A stretch of 64,000 nt of DNA, from positions 744,001-808,000 of the forward strand of contig NZ_JAAIKO010000001.1 in assembly GCF_016107395.1 (NCBI RefSeq), written 5' to 3'. This DNA comes from Streptomyces fildesensis (GTDB taxonomy: Bacteria; Actinomycetota; Actinomycetes; Streptomycetales; Streptomycetaceae). The position numbers and the translations under genes were made by a program. This document shows, piece after piece, positions 26,753 to 35,950 of this stretch. Below the pieces are notes generated by a model. The model had not been told where the DNA came from, searched no databases, and saw only the letters and a program-made list of their open reading frames with translations. Numbering within the stretch: position 1 is the stretch's first letter; every line of letters starts with the position of its first letter.

Positions 26753-27745
26753 ATGAGCGTTCCCCCGCAGTACCAGCAGAACGACGCCGTCGCGCTCTTC
26801 GCCCAGTGCTTCCACGCGCTCGGGGACAACATCGAGCGGGTCGTCAAGGGCAAGCGCGACACCGTCGAGCTGGCGCTGACCTGCCTGTTCGCGGAGGGGC
26901 ACCTGCTCATCGAGGACGTGCCGGGGACGGGCAAGACGACGCTGGCGCGCTGCCTGGCCGCATCGATCGAGGCGAACTTCGCGCGGGTGCAGTTCACCCC
27001 GGACCTGCTGCCGTCCGACATCACCGGCGTGACGATCTACCGGCAGAACACCGGGACGTTCGACTTCCTGCCCGGCCCGGTCTTCGCGAACATCGTGCTC
27101 GGTGACGAGATCAACCGCGCCTCGCCCAAGACGCAGTCGGCGATGCTGGAGGTCATGGAGGAGCGCCGGGTCACCGCCGACGGCAAGACCCACCCGGTGC
27201 CGCGCCCCTTCATGGTGCTCGCCACGCAGAACTCCGTGGACATGGGCGGCACCTACGCGCTGCCCGAGGCGCAGCTGGACCGCTTCCTGATGCGCGTCAC
27301 GGTCGGCTACCCGGACCACGCCTCGGAGGTCGCGGTGCTCACCGGCTCCGCCGCCAACACCTCGCCCGACTCCCTCTCGACGATCGCCTCCTCGCACCAC
27401 ATCGCGGAGTTCATCCAGGTCGCGACGCAGGTGCAGGTCGCCGAGCAGCTCTACGACTACATCGTGCGGGTCGTCGCGGCGACCCGGACGCTGCCCGACG
27501 TCCGGCTGGGCGCGTCCCCGCGCGGATCCGTCGCGCTGCTGCGCGCCATCCGGGTGCGGGCCGCCTCCCAGTCGCGCGGCTACGCGCTGCCCGAGGACGT
27601 CAAGGCGCTCGCCGTGCACGTCCTCGCGCACCGGCTGATCCTGACCCCGGAGGCCGAGTTGAGCGGCCGTACGGGCGCGGACGTCATCGCCGAGGTCCTG
27701 GCGACGGTGCCGGTGCCGCAGGCGGCCGGCGGGGCGCGGATCTGA
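26753..27745 (+). CDS. MoxR-family AAA+ ATPase
   Basis: 330-residue cytoplasmic chaperone-like ATPase. Walker A EDVPGTGKTTLA, Walker B/sensor region VLGDEINRASPKTQSAMLEVMEE, and the AAA lid with PEAQLDRFLMRV are intact, so it should hydrolyse ATP. ATG at 26753 is used; an earlier in-frame start at 26654 lies inside the previous gene. MoxR proteins usually act with VWA or DUF58 partners in assembling protein complexes or sensing; the DUF58 gene follows with a one-base overlap (TGATG). Confidence 0.95.
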   Translation: MSVPPQYQQNDAVALFAQCFHALGDNIERVVKGKRDTVELALTCLFAEGHLLIEDVPGTGKTTLARCLAASIEANFARVQFTPDLLPSDITGVTIYRQNTGTFDFLPGPVFANIVLGDEINRASPKTQSAMLEVMEERRVTADGKTHPVPRPFMVLATQNSVDMGGTYALPEAQLDRFLMRVTVGYPDHASEVAVLTGSAANTSPDSLSTIASSHHIAEFIQVATQVQVAEQLYDYIVRVVAATRTLPDVRLGASPRGSVALLRAIRVRAASQSRGYALPEDVKALAVHVLAHRLILTPEAELSGRTGADVIAEVLATVPVPQAAGGARI

Positions 27746-28947
27746 TGCCCGCGGCCGACGCCACCCGCCGTTCGGGCGCCGGCCCGCTGTCCGCCACCGG
27801 CTGGGGCACGCTGCTGGCCGGTGCCGCCCTGCTGGGCGCCGGCTACGGGTACGGGTACGGAGAGGCCGCGGCGCTCGGGCTGACCTGCCTGGCCGCGGTC
27901 GTCACGGCCGTGATCTGGACGGTGCCGAAGCCGCAACTGGCCGCGGACCGCCGGATCGCGCCGCGCAAGGTCGGCCGGGGCGACCCGGCGGACGGCATCG
28001 TCACCCTCACCAACACCGGCACCCGCACCCGGCGCGGGCTGCGCGCCACCGACCTGTGCGGCGACCAGCCGCTCACCATGGACGTGCCGGTGCTGCGCGC
28101 GGGCGGCTCGCAGGAGCTGCACTACGCGCTGCCGACCGCCCGGCGGGGCAGGATCACCGTCGGCCCGCTGCGGCTGGAGCGCACCGACCCGCTCGGTCTC
28201 GCGCGCCGGATCCGGTCCTACGGCGCCGCCGACACCCTCGTCGTCCGACCGCGCATCTGTCTGCTGCCGGTGCTGCCGTCCGGCAAGGCGCACCATGTCG
28301 AGGGCCCGACCTCGGACACCGCCGACGACGGGTCGCTGACCTTCCACGCGCTGCGCGAATACGTGCTCGGCGACGATCTGCGCCGGGTGCACTGGCGGTC
28401 CACCGCCCGCACCGGCACGCTCATGGTGCGGCAGATGGTCGACGTGTCGCTGCCGCACACCACGCTGGTGCTGGACACCCGGCCCGGCGCGTACGTCTCC
28501 GACGACGACTTCGAGCTGGCCGTCGACGCGGCCGCGTCCATCGCGTACGCCGCCGCCCGCTCCAACTTCCCGGTGCACGTGCTCAGCGAGGCGGGCCCGA
28601 TCCTGCACACCGACGGTTCCGGCAACGACGCCGACGCGCTCCTCGACCGGCTCGCGCTCATCGGCCGCTCCGACCGGACGTCGGCGGCGTCCGCCTTCGA
28701 CGGGCTGGAGCACCACCGGGGCGGCGGCTCGCTCGTCGTCGTCACCGGCACCGGAGACACCGACGGACTGACGGCGCTCGGCCGGGTCCGGCGGCGCTTC
28801 GACCGGGTGACGATGCTGCGCGCCGGTGAGGACAGGACCGCGCCCGACGCGCAGGGCGTGTCGAGCGCCACCGTCGACGTACCGCAACTGCACATCGCGT
28901 CCCTGGACGCGCTGCTGGCCGGCTGGCGCTGGGAGGCCGTCCGTTGA
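27745..28947 (+). CDS. DUF58 domain protein
   Basis: 400 residues: two N-terminal helices (GTLLAGAALLGAGYGYGYGEAAALGLTCLAAVV, about 15-50), an immunoglobulin-like extracellular stretch with TLTNTGTRTRRGLRATDL, and the DUF58 core LREYVLGDDLRRVHWRSTARTGTLMVR at about 205-235. A VWA-like remainder (TTLVLDTRPGAYVSDDDFELAVDAA) completes it. This is the usual partner of MoxR ATPases. The stop overlaps the TTG start of the next gene by 4 bases. Confidence 0.93.
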   Translation: MPAADATRRSGAGPLSATGWGTLLAGAALLGAGYGYGYGEAAALGLTCLAAVVTAVIWTVPKPQLAADRRIAPRKVGRGDPADGIVTLTNTGTRTRRGLRATDLCGDQPLTMDVPVLRAGGSQELHYALPTARRGRITVGPLRLERTDPLGLARRIRSYGAADTLVVRPRICLLPVLPSGKAHHVEGPTSDTADDGSLTFHALREYVLGDDLRRVHWRSTARTGTLMVRQMVDVSLPHTTLVLDTRPGAYVSDDDFELAVDAAASIAYAAARSNFPVHVLSEAGPILHTDGSGNDADALLDRLALIGRSDRTSAASAFDGLEHHRGGGSLVVVTGTGDTDGLTALGRVRRRFDRVTMLRAGEDRTAPDAQGVSSATVDVPQLHIASLDALLAGWRWEAVR

Positions 28948-31223
28948 GCGCCACCACACGTCCCGCACGTACCGCGCCGCTGCCGCCGCAGGGCGGCGGC
29001 CCGAACTGGGACTGGGCCGCGCCCGCGCCCACCGGGCCGAGCACCGACCGTCCGAAGACCCCGGTCGCGACCCGCGGCGACGGCCTCGGGCGCGCCCGCC
29101 GCCTGTGGTCGCTGCTGCCGGTCGCCGCGCTGCTCGCCGCCTCCGGCCTGGGCTGGCACCGGGTGTTCAGCACCCACGACCTGCTGCCGGTGCTCGCGGT
29201 GTCCGTTCTCGCGCCGATCGCCCTGTCCGCGCTGCTGTCGGGCGCCCTGTCCCGCAAGGGCCGCACCGGTCCGCTCTGGCCGTCCGTCGTGCTGACGGTC
29301 GCCGCCTGGACCGGCACGGTCTGGCTGACGATGTTCCGGGACGGCGGGCCGCGCGCCATCTGGCCCGCGCTGCTCGACGCCCCGCACGCCGTCCTGACCA
29401 CCATCCTTCCGGTCCCCGGTGAGGCGCGGCTGCTGGTGCTGCCGCACGCGGTGCTGTGGCTCGCCGCGTTCGCCTCCGCCGAACTGGCGCTGCGCACCCG
29501 CACCCCGCTGCTCCCGGCGCTGCCCGCGGTGCTCGCCTTCGGCTTCCCGCTGGTGCTCGGCGTGGACGGCCCGGGGTCCAACCACCCGGTGGTCGCCGCG
29601 CTGGCCGCGCTCACCGCGCTGCTGGCGCTGGTCCGGTCGCGGGTGAGCCTGTCCGTCCGCGGGCTGGCGCTCGGGCTGCCGGTCGTCCTCGGCCTCACCC
29701 TCATCGCCGTGCTGGCCGGGACCGGCCTCCCGGGGATGGGCGCCTCGTACGACCCGCGGGACGCGATCACCCCGCCCACCGTCCGTCCGGAGTCCATCAG
29801 TCCGCTGGACCAGGTCGCGGCGCTGATGCGCAGCGGCGACGCCAAGGTCTTCACCGTCCGCTCCACCGCCGAGAGCAACTACCGGCTGGCCGTGCTGGAC
29901 GCGTACAACGGCACCACGTGGTCCAGCACCGCCAAGCTGGCGCGCACCGGCGGCCGGGTCCCCGCGGAACACGGCGTCGATCCTGGCAAGCGGCAGGAAG
30001 TCACCCAGCGCTTCACCGTCCAGTCGCTGCCCGGTATCTGGCTGCCCGCCGCCGACCGGCCGTCGGCCGTGACGCTGCCGGACCACACCGACCTGTCGGT
30101 GGACCCGGCCGCCGGTGTACTGGCCACCGACCGGACGGCACCCAGCGGCTTCACTTACACGGCCGTGTCCCAGCTGCCGGTCTACGACGTGCAGCGGCTG
30201 CAGTACGCGCCGGCCGCCGACGACCCGGCGCTCGTCGAACTCCCGCGCACGGACGCGGCCGACCAGCCGATCCCGTCCGTCGCGTCCTTCACGAAGATCG
30301 CCGCGAAGGCAACCGAGGGCAGCTCGTTCCCGTACGAGCAGGCGGTGAAGCTCGCCGACTGGCTGCGTGAGTCCTACCAGTTCGACCCGCGGGCCATCCC
30401 CGGTCACACCTACCGCGGTCTGGAGTTCTTCCTCACCGACGGCAAGCGCGGCACGTCCGAGCAGTTCGCCGCGTCGTTCGCGGTGCTCGCCCGCACCCTG
30501 GGGCTGCCCTCCCGGGTGGTGGTCGGCTTCCGGCCCGGCACGAAGACCGGCGACGACACCTGGCAGGTGACGGGCAAGGACGTACTGGCCTGGCCCGAGG
30601 TGGAGTTCAAGGGCATCGGCTGGGTCCCCTTCTACCCGACCCCGGGCACCACGTCGAAGGACGGCAGCTCGGTCGCCCCGGCCGGCCAGACGAAGGACCG
30701 CAAGACGGTCGACCAGCAGATCACCGACCAGCCGCGGCCGTCCGCACCGCCCAAGGCCGCCGGCACCCCGCAGCCGACGGCCGCCCCGGCGGCCGGCACC
30801 CCCTGGTGGATCTACGCCCCGGCCGGCGCCCTGCTGCTCGTCCTCGGCTATCTGCTCTACGCGGCCTGGCTGCCCTGGCGGCGGCGGGCCAGGCGGCGCG
30901 GCGCCGCCGACGTACGGCAGCGGGTGCTCGGCGCCTGGCAGCAGATCGTCGACCGGCTCACCGAGATCGGGCTGCCCGCCACCGGGGCGCACACCGCGGA
31001 GGAGGTCGCCGCCTTCGGGGCGACCCGGGTGGGTGGCGCCGCCGGCGAGCATCTCCCCGATCTCGCCCGCCTGGTGAACGAGGTCGGCTACGCCGGCCGC
31101 ACCCCCGACCCGGCGTCGGCCGACGCCGCCTGGGCGCACTGCGACGCCATCGAACGCGTCGTGCTCCGCACCATCCCCAGACGCGACCGGATCGGCCGTG
31201 CCCTGCGGCTGCGGAGGGGCTGA
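28944..31223 (+). CDS. TgpA-like transglutaminase-fold membrane protein, catalytic residues replaced
   Basis: 759 residues from TTG at 28944. About seven helices lie in residues 50-255 (DUF3488/TgpA_N). A transglutaminase-fold domain spans about 400-565, and a last helix (PWWIYAPAGALLLVLGYLLYAAWL) is followed by a DUF4129-like tail. In active enzymes the core reads GxCxxF, then HAW, then DPTP. Here these are GTSEQF (Cys to Ser), LAWPEV (His to Leu) and YPTP (Asp to Tyr), so transamidase/protease chemistry is not expected. Third of a MoxR-DUF58-TgpA operon. Confidence 0.88.
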   Translation: MSATTRPARTAPLPPQGGGPNWDWAAPAPTGPSTDRPKTPVATRGDGLGRARRLWSLLPVAALLAASGLGWHRVFSTHDLLPVLAVSVLAPIALSALLSGALSRKGRTGPLWPSVVLTVAAWTGTVWLTMFRDGGPRAIWPALLDAPHAVLTTILPVPGEARLLVLPHAVLWLAAFASAELALRTRTPLLPALPAVLAFGFPLVLGVDGPGSNHPVVAALAALTALLALVRSRVSLSVRGLALGLPVVLGLTLIAVLAGTGLPGMGASYDPRDAITPPTVRPESISPLDQVAALMRSGDAKVFTVRSTAESNYRLAVLDAYNGTTWSSTAKLARTGGRVPAEHGVDPGKRQEVTQRFTVQSLPGIWLPAADRPSAVTLPDHTDLSVDPAAGVLATDRTAPSGFTYTAVSQLPVYDVQRLQYAPAADDPALVELPRTDAADQPIPSVASFTKIAAKATEGSSFPYEQAVKLADWLRESYQFDPRAIPGHTYRGLEFFLTDGKRGTSEQFAASFAVLARTLGLPSRVVVGFRPGTKTGDDTWQVTGKDVLAWPEVEFKGIGWVPFYPTPGTTSKDGSSVAPAGQTKDRKTVDQQITDQPRPSAPPKAAGTPQPTAAPAAGTPWWIYAPAGALLLVLGYLLYAAWLPWRRRARRRGAADVRQRVLGAWQQIVDRLTEIGLPATGAHTAEEVAAFGATRVGGAAGEHLPDLARLVNEVGYAGRTPDPASADAAWAHCDAIERVVLRTIPRRDRIGRALRLRRG

Positions 31224-31324
31224 CCGCCTCCGGCCGGCGGGCCGCAGGGGGTACAGGCGCCGACCCCGCAGAGGGGCGGAGGCGGTAGGTTGTCGTGAAA
31301 CGGGTGAGGCACGGGAGGACAACG

Positions 31325-32851
31325 GTGGACCGGACGCCGGGAAGGCGCGGCCAGGGCGCGACGGAGAACCCGGAGAGTGACGAGGGTTCCGTCGCCGTAC
31401 CCCAGCAGACGTCGGCGGAGGGATACCGTCTCCCGCCGGGTTACAAGCTGCTCCGGCAGGCGGGCACCGGCCGCCACAGTTCCGTTCTGCTGTGCGCCGA
31501 GGAGGCGACCGGCGCCGAGGTGGCCGTCAAGCTGCTCGCCGTCACGGTCGACGGCGAGAGCACCCGGCTTGCCGCGCACTCCGAACTCCTGTCGGCGGGC
31601 GCCGCCGCGCGGCACCCCTGCTCGGTGACGGTCGAGGACGCCGGCTTCACCGCCGACCACCGCCCGTACCTGGTGGAGCAGTTCTGCCGCGGCGGCAACG
31701 CGCAGGCGAAGCTCGCCAACTCCGGGCCGTTCCCCGTCGACGAGACGATCGTCATCGGCACCCGCCTGGCGCTGGCCCTGCACTCCGCGCACCGCCGCGG
31801 GGTGCTGCACCTGGACGTCCGCCCGGCGAACATCCTCTTCGACGAGAACGGTGACGCGCTGCTCGCGGACCACGGTCTCGCGCGCGTCCTGCAGCGCTCC
31901 GCGCCGCAACTGGGCGCGGTCTTCGACCCGATGTTCGTGCCGCGCGAGCTCTTCGGCTGGGAGAAGCCGGGCCCGGCGGCCGATGTGTACTCCCTCGGCG
32001 CGACGCTCTACGCGCTGCTCAACGGCGAACCGGCGTACGCGGACGCGGGCCGCACCTCGTGGTCCGCGCTCTACGCGGAGGTGCTGCGCGGCGAACTGCC
32101 GTACCCCGCCCACCGCCACGACATACCGGACCCGCTGCTGATCCTCGTCCGCAGGATGATGTCGGCGAACCCGGAAGGGCGCCCGCCGCTGACGGAGGTG
32201 CACCGCTCCCTGCGGTCGCTGCTGTCGCCGTCGTCCGCGACGAAGGTGCCCGCGCTGGAGCCGGAACCGGCGATGGAATCGCCGCTGCCGGGCTGGGACC
32301 CGGCGGACGATCTGACGCCGGAGGAGCAGGCGGCCGTCGAACAGGCGGGCGCGCGGGCGCAGGACGAGGCCAAGCGGCAGTCGCGCAAGCGGCTGCTCGC
32401 GGCGACCACCGCGCTGGTGGTGTTCGCCGCGGCGGGGACCGCGGCCACGCTGGTGCTGCGCGACCGCGGCTCGAAGCCCGAGCCGAAAGCTTCCTCCAGC
32501 GCTTCCACGGCTCCCGGCCCGACGTCGAGCGCCGCCCCGGTGCAGGTGCCGTCGGACAAGCTGGCGGGTCTGATGCCACTGAACGTCCAGGCCGTGAAGG
32601 CCAACGGAAATGTGCAGATCACGTGGAAGCCGCCGAAGCAGGCCGCGCAGGTCGCCGGCTATGTCGTGCGGGCCGTGGTGCCCGGTGGCGGCGAGCCGCT
32701 GCAGAAGACGCCGAACGGCAATGAGCCCGCGGTGGTGTTCACGGCCGGGTCGGTGACGGCCGACACCTGCTACACCGTCAACGCGGTGATCTCGGTGGAC
32801 GGGAAGTTCCAGTTCGCGCCGTCCAAGGAGCTCTGCAGGACGACCGGCTGA
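31325..32851 (+). CDS. Degenerate Ser/Thr kinase-like receptor with FN3 ectodomain
   Basis: 508 residues; GTG at 31325 has GGGAGGA 7 bases upstream. A kinase-like domain (about 30-310) retains the VAIK-type lysine (VAVKLL) but has a poor Gly loop (QAGTGRHSS). The catalytic loop is HLDVRPANILF (HRD to HLD, Lys to Arg) and the DFG motif is changed to DHG (LLADHGLARV). One helix (LLAATTALVVFAAAGTAATLVL, about 360-382) and a C-terminal FN3 domain follow. It is probably a pseudokinase or a weak kinase, acting as a scaffold for the intact kinase encoded next door. Confidence 0.82.
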   Translation: MDRTPGRRGQGATENPESDEGSVAVPQQTSAEGYRLPPGYKLLRQAGTGRHSSVLLCAEEATGAEVAVKLLAVTVDGESTRLAAHSELLSAGAAARHPCSVTVEDAGFTADHRPYLVEQFCRGGNAQAKLANSGPFPVDETIVIGTRLALALHSAHRRGVLHLDVRPANILFDENGDALLADHGLARVLQRSAPQLGAVFDPMFVPRELFGWEKPGPAADVYSLGATLYALLNGEPAYADAGRTSWSALYAEVLRGELPYPAHRHDIPDPLLILVRRMMSANPEGRPPLTEVHRSLRSLLSPSSATKVPALEPEPAMESPLPGWDPADDLTPEEQAAVEQAGARAQDEAKRQSRKRLLAATTALVVFAAAGTAATLVLRDRGSKPEPKASSSASTAPGPTSSAAPVQVPSDKLAGLMPLNVQAVKANGNVQITWKPPKQAAQVAGYVVRAVVPGGGEPLQKTPNGNEPAVVFTAGSVTADTCYTVNAVISVDGKFQFAPSKELCRTTG

Positions 32852-32879
32852 GGACCGTCCGGCCCTGCGCCATCGGCGG

Positions 32880-34481
32880 CTATTTGATCTTCTTCAGGTC
32901 GCCGCTGGGCCGGCCGGCCCCCGCGTCGTTGGTGGTGTAGGTCAGCGTCGTGGGGTCCTTGAGGGTCAGCCGTTCCGCCGTGGCGCCCTTGGAACAGCCG
33001 CTCGTCGCGCCCGGATCACCGGCCGTCGAGTCGAAGACCAGCACCTTGGTCGTCGCGGACACCAGCTTCCAGGTGCCTCCGCAGTTGAGGACGCCCAGCA
33101 GGTCCACAGTGCTGTCACCGACGTTCTCGCCGATGCGTCCCGCCTTGACGGTGACCGTCAGGACCCCGTTGGGGACGCCGTTGGTGGAGACGGTGTTGCC
33201 TTGCCAGGTGCCGATGAACGCGGCGGGCACGGATCCGGTGACCGCGCCGGTGTTCGCGTCGCTGGACGGCGTGCTGCTCCCCGGCCCGCCGCCGGTGGCG
33301 CCGCCCGGCTTGTCCTCCGGCCGCAGCAGGACCACCACGGTCGCGGCGACGACGGCGACCAGCAGCACGGCCACCGCGGCCAGCAGCCGGCGGCGCCCGC
33401 GGCGTACGGGAGGTTCCGGCGCGGAGCGCGCACCGGGGGCCAGGGCGCCCGGTACCGCGTCGCGCGGCCCCGACGCCTCCATGCCGAAGGAGTGCGAGGG
33501 CGCCCGCGGCGGGCCGAACGAGCCGTAGGCCGACCCGAGGTGCGCGCCCGCGGGCGTCACCTCGGAGCGGGCCGACAGCGGAGCCGCCTCCAGGTCCAGC
33601 AGTTCGACCGCATGACGGCCGAGCTGCGCCATCAGCGGCCGGGAGAGCCAGCCCTGGCGCACCAGCGCGGCGGCCCCGTCGGGCGACAGCCGGGCCGCGA
33701 GCTGGGCGGGAGTGGGGCGGACGGCCGGGGCCTTGGCGAGGCAGGACTCCACCACGTCGCGCAACTCGTCGGGCACACCGTCGAGTTCCGGTTCCTCGTG
33801 GGCGACCTTGTAGAGCAGCGAGGCGGCGCTGTCCCCGCTGAACGGGCCGTGTCCGGTCGCCGCGAAGGCGAGCACGGCGCCGAGCGCGAAGATGTCGGAG
33901 GCGGCGCCGAGCGGCCGGGCGAGCACCTGCTCGGGCGACATGTAGCCCGGCGAGCCGACGACCACCCCGCTGCCGGTGACGGACGCGCCGGAGGCGTCCA
34001 TGGCGCGCGCGACACCGAAGTCGATGAGTACCGGACCGTCGAGCGAGAGCATCACGTTGGACGGTTTGATGTCACGGTGCAGCAGGCCGAGCCGGTGCAC
34101 CGCGTCCAGCGCCTCGGCGAGCCCGGCGCCCAGCGTCCGCACTCCGCTCGGCGGCAGCGGCCCGAACTCGGTGACGGCGTCGGCGAGGGTGGGTCCCGCG
34201 ATGTAGCCGGTGGCGATCCACGGCACCGGCGACTCGGTGTCCGCGTCGAGCACCGGAGCGCTCCAGGCCGCGCCCACCAGCCGGGCGGCGTCCACCTCAC
34301 GGCGGAAGCGGGTGCGGAACTCGGTGTCCTCGGCGAGCTCGGAACGGACCACCTTCACCGCGACCGTGCGCCCGCCGGGGCTGCGGCCGAGATAGACCCG
34401 GCCCATCCCACCCGCTCCGAGCCGTCCGAGCAGACGGTACGGGCCGATCGACGACGGATCTGTCGTAGCCAACGGCTGCAT
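32880..34481 (-). CDS. Membrane Ser/Thr protein kinase (PASTA-less, STPK)
   Basis: 533-residue kinase. Gly loop GRLGAGGMGRVYLG, ATP lysine VAVKVV, catalytic loop LLHRDIKPSNVML, DFGVAR and SPGYMSPEQ are all intact, so activity is expected. A linker, one helix (LLAAVAVLLVAVVAATVVVLL, about 395-415) and an extracellular domain of about 110 residues (PAAFIGTWQGNTVSTNGVP, then LNCGGTWKLV) follow. ATG at 34479-34481 has AGGAGG 5 bases upstream. Convergent with the degenerate kinase; same strand as the Esx-like genes. Confidence 0.93.
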   Translation of the reverse strand: MQPLATTDPSSIGPYRLLGRLGAGGMGRVYLGRSPGGRTVAVKVVRSELAEDTEFRTRFRREVDAARLVGAAWSAPVLDADTESPVPWIATGYIAGPTLADAVTEFGPLPPSGVRTLGAGLAEALDAVHRLGLLHRDIKPSNVMLSLDGPVLIDFGVARAMDASGASVTGSGVVVGSPGYMSPEQVLARPLGAASDIFALGAVLAFAATGHGPFSGDSAASLLYKVAHEEPELDGVPDELRDVVESCLAKAPAVRPTPAQLAARLSPDGAAALVRQGWLSRPLMAQLGRHAVELLDLEAAPLSARSEVTPAGAHLGSAYGSFGPPRAPSHSFGMEASGPRDAVPGALAPGARSAPEPPVRRGRRRLLAAVAVLLVAVVAATVVVLLRPEDKPGGATGGGPGSSTPSSDANTGAVTGSVPAAFIGTWQGNTVSTNGVPNGVLTVTVKAGRIGENVGDSTVDLLGVLNCGGTWKLVSATTKVLVFDSTAGDPGATSGCSKGATAERLTLKDPTTLTYTTNDAGAGRPSGDLKKIK

Positions 34482-34578
34482 CAGAGCCTCCTCTGAGCGG
34501 AGTGTGCCCCCGGGCGGCGCCCGTGACGCACGATGCGCCGCAGCGGTGATCCGCTGCGGCGCATCCGTTGCCGCTCGA

Positions 34579-34875
34579 TCAGTGGCCGAGGCCCTTGGCG
34601 AGCTCCTCGTCCGCGGACTGGAACGCCTGCGCGGCACTCTCGAGGAACTTGCCCATGCCCTCAAGACCCTCGATGGTCTTGGTCGCACCGGTGTTGAACT
34701 CGGTGTACGACTGGTCGAACTGCTTCGAGGAACGGTCGGTCACATAGCCGCCGTTCACCAGGCCCTGAACAAACTTGTGCAGCGTGTTCAGCTTCTCGGT
34801 GATCTCGGCCTGGCCCGTCTTGAGCTTGCTGGCCGCGTCACGCATGTCCTGGTATGTAACGTTCACATTAGACAT
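34579..34875 (-). CDS. WXG100/ESAT-6-like small protein with altered WXG motif
   Basis: 98 residues, helical hairpin pattern of the WXG100 superfamily: MSNVNVTYQDMRDAASKLKT, ITEKLNTLHKFV, then a turn NGGYVTDRSSKQF at about 43-55 where a WxG would be expected. The tryptophan is missing (GGY). The C-terminus AFQSADEELAKG has an F-x-x-x-D arrangement resembling the YxxxD/E secretion signal. ATG at 34873-34875 with GAGG nearby. Probably a T7-type secreted substrate or partner of the 35636-35950 protein and the EssC-like ATPase. Confidence 0.82.
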   Translation of the reverse strand: MSNVNVTYQDMRDAASKLKTGQAEITEKLNTLHKFVQGLVNGGYVTDRSSKQFDQSYTEFNTGATKTIEGLEGMGKFLESAAQAFQSADEELAKGLGH

Positions 34876-34961
34876 AGAGGAAATACCTTCCATTGGCCTT
34901 GCCGCAGGGCCGACCCCCGTGGCCTTTGAGTCGCAGATTGATGTGATGGTCTGCGGAAGCC

Positions 34962-35636
34962 TCAGCTTACGGGTGAGGACGGCGCGGGTGCAGCCTGCGG
35001 TTCCCGGTAGCGGAACGTCGAGGTCACAGCGTCGAATACGTCGAAGAACGAGTCCGCGAGATCGAGCACCGGACTGCTGCAGGCGACCAGCGCGACCCGG
35101 TCCCCGCCGCCCGGCAGCGGGATGAATGTCTGCATCAGCACCGTGCGTACGGTTTTGCTGTCGCCGGGGATCTCGATGTCCTCGATCCCGTACGTACGGG
35201 CGGCGGCTCCGGTCTCCGGGATCTCCACCGTCGTCACCTTCCGCCACGCGTCCCCCTCGCGCCGGGCCGGCTTCTCCCGCAGTCCCGCGACGATCGACGC
35301 GGGATCCGTGGCCAGCAGCTGCCCTTCGGGCGTCCGGGCCCCCACCAGCGACACGGTGACGGACGCGGTCAGCGGTATCCCGCCGAAGTTCTGCGCCATG
35401 CAGCCGATGTACACCGCCCCGCTGTCGTACGCCTCACGCGCCGCCCTGCGCAGGAACTTGGCGAGCACGTCACGGTGCTCGCCGATCGCCGGGTTCTCCT
35501 GCACGCGCTGCGCCATCAGCTTGCGGACGCTCTCGTCCCGGCTGGCCGGGTGCAGGTCGAACTCCCACCATGTCATCGGCACGGTGAGCGAGAAGCCCTC
35601 CCGCTCGACCGGCATCACCCGCGGAGTTGCACTCAC
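34962..35636 (-). CDS. Conserved hypothetical protein within the Esx/EssC-like locus
   Basis: 224 residues, soluble, no signal peptide. It opens VEREGFSLTVPMTWWEFDLHP and has a central beta-rich section (YIGCMAQNFGGIPLTASVTVSL) and DLADSFFDVFDAVTSTFRYR near the end. No named domain was recognised with certainty. GTG at 35634-35636 overlaps the stop of the upstream small Esx-like gene by one base (TAGTG), so both are probably one transcript. Position suggests an EspG-like or chaperone role, which is inference from context only. Confidence 0.7.
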   Translation of the reverse strand: MSATPRVMPVEREGFSLTVPMTWWEFDLHPASRDESVRKLMAQRVQENPAIGEHRDVLAKFLRRAAREAYDSGAVYIGCMAQNFGGIPLTASVTVSLVGARTPEGQLLATDPASIVAGLREKPARREGDAWRKVTTVEIPETGAAARTYGIEDIEIPGDSKTVRTVLMQTFIPLPGGGDRVALVACSSPVLDLADSFFDVFDAVTSTFRYREPQAAPAPSSPVS

Positions 35637-35950
35637 TACTTGCCGCCCTCACCCTTTGCCGCTTTCGCCAGGTCGTCGGCGAGTTGCTTGTCGGCCTTCC
35701 GGATCTCGCGCACCGCGGTGTTGGCCATCTTGGCCAGCCCCTCCAGGTGCCCGTCGATCTCCTTCCGGCCGTCCTTCCAGTTGTGCTCGAAGCTGTCCAG
35801 CGCGTCCGCGACCTTCCCGGAGCCGAGCTTCGCCTCGTAGGACTCGAAGAGCTTGCGTGTGCCGTTCATCGTGGTCCGCACGGCATCGAGGTTGGAGGCA
35901 AAATCCTCCAAACCGCCGAGATCCACCTTCAATCGGTCAGGACTACCCAT
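35636..35950 (-). CDS. Second small Esx-like protein
   Basis: 104 residues, almost all helical. It has MGSPDRLKVDLGGLEDFASN, then SFEHNWKDGRKEIDGHLEG at about 52-70, where W-K-D-G occupies the position of the WxG turn with one extra residue. The tail is Lys/Ala-rich (KADKQLADDLAKAAKGEGGK). The architecture fits a WXG100-like partner. It is the promoter-proximal gene of the minus-strand group (35950 to 34579) and diverges from the EssC-like gene, so the 35951-36158 gap should hold both promoters. Confidence 0.75.
   Translation of the reverse strand: MGSPDRLKVDLGGLEDFASNLDAVRTTMNGTRKLFESYEAKLGSGKVADALDSFEHNWKDGRKEIDGHLEGLAKMANTAVREIRKADKQLADDLAKAAKGEGGK

Noticed and set aside
28218..31322. 1034-codon open frame on the minus strand
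   Set aside because: Shadow of the DUF58 and TgpA-like genes; no motif, no ribosome site, and the opposite frame carries conserved domains.
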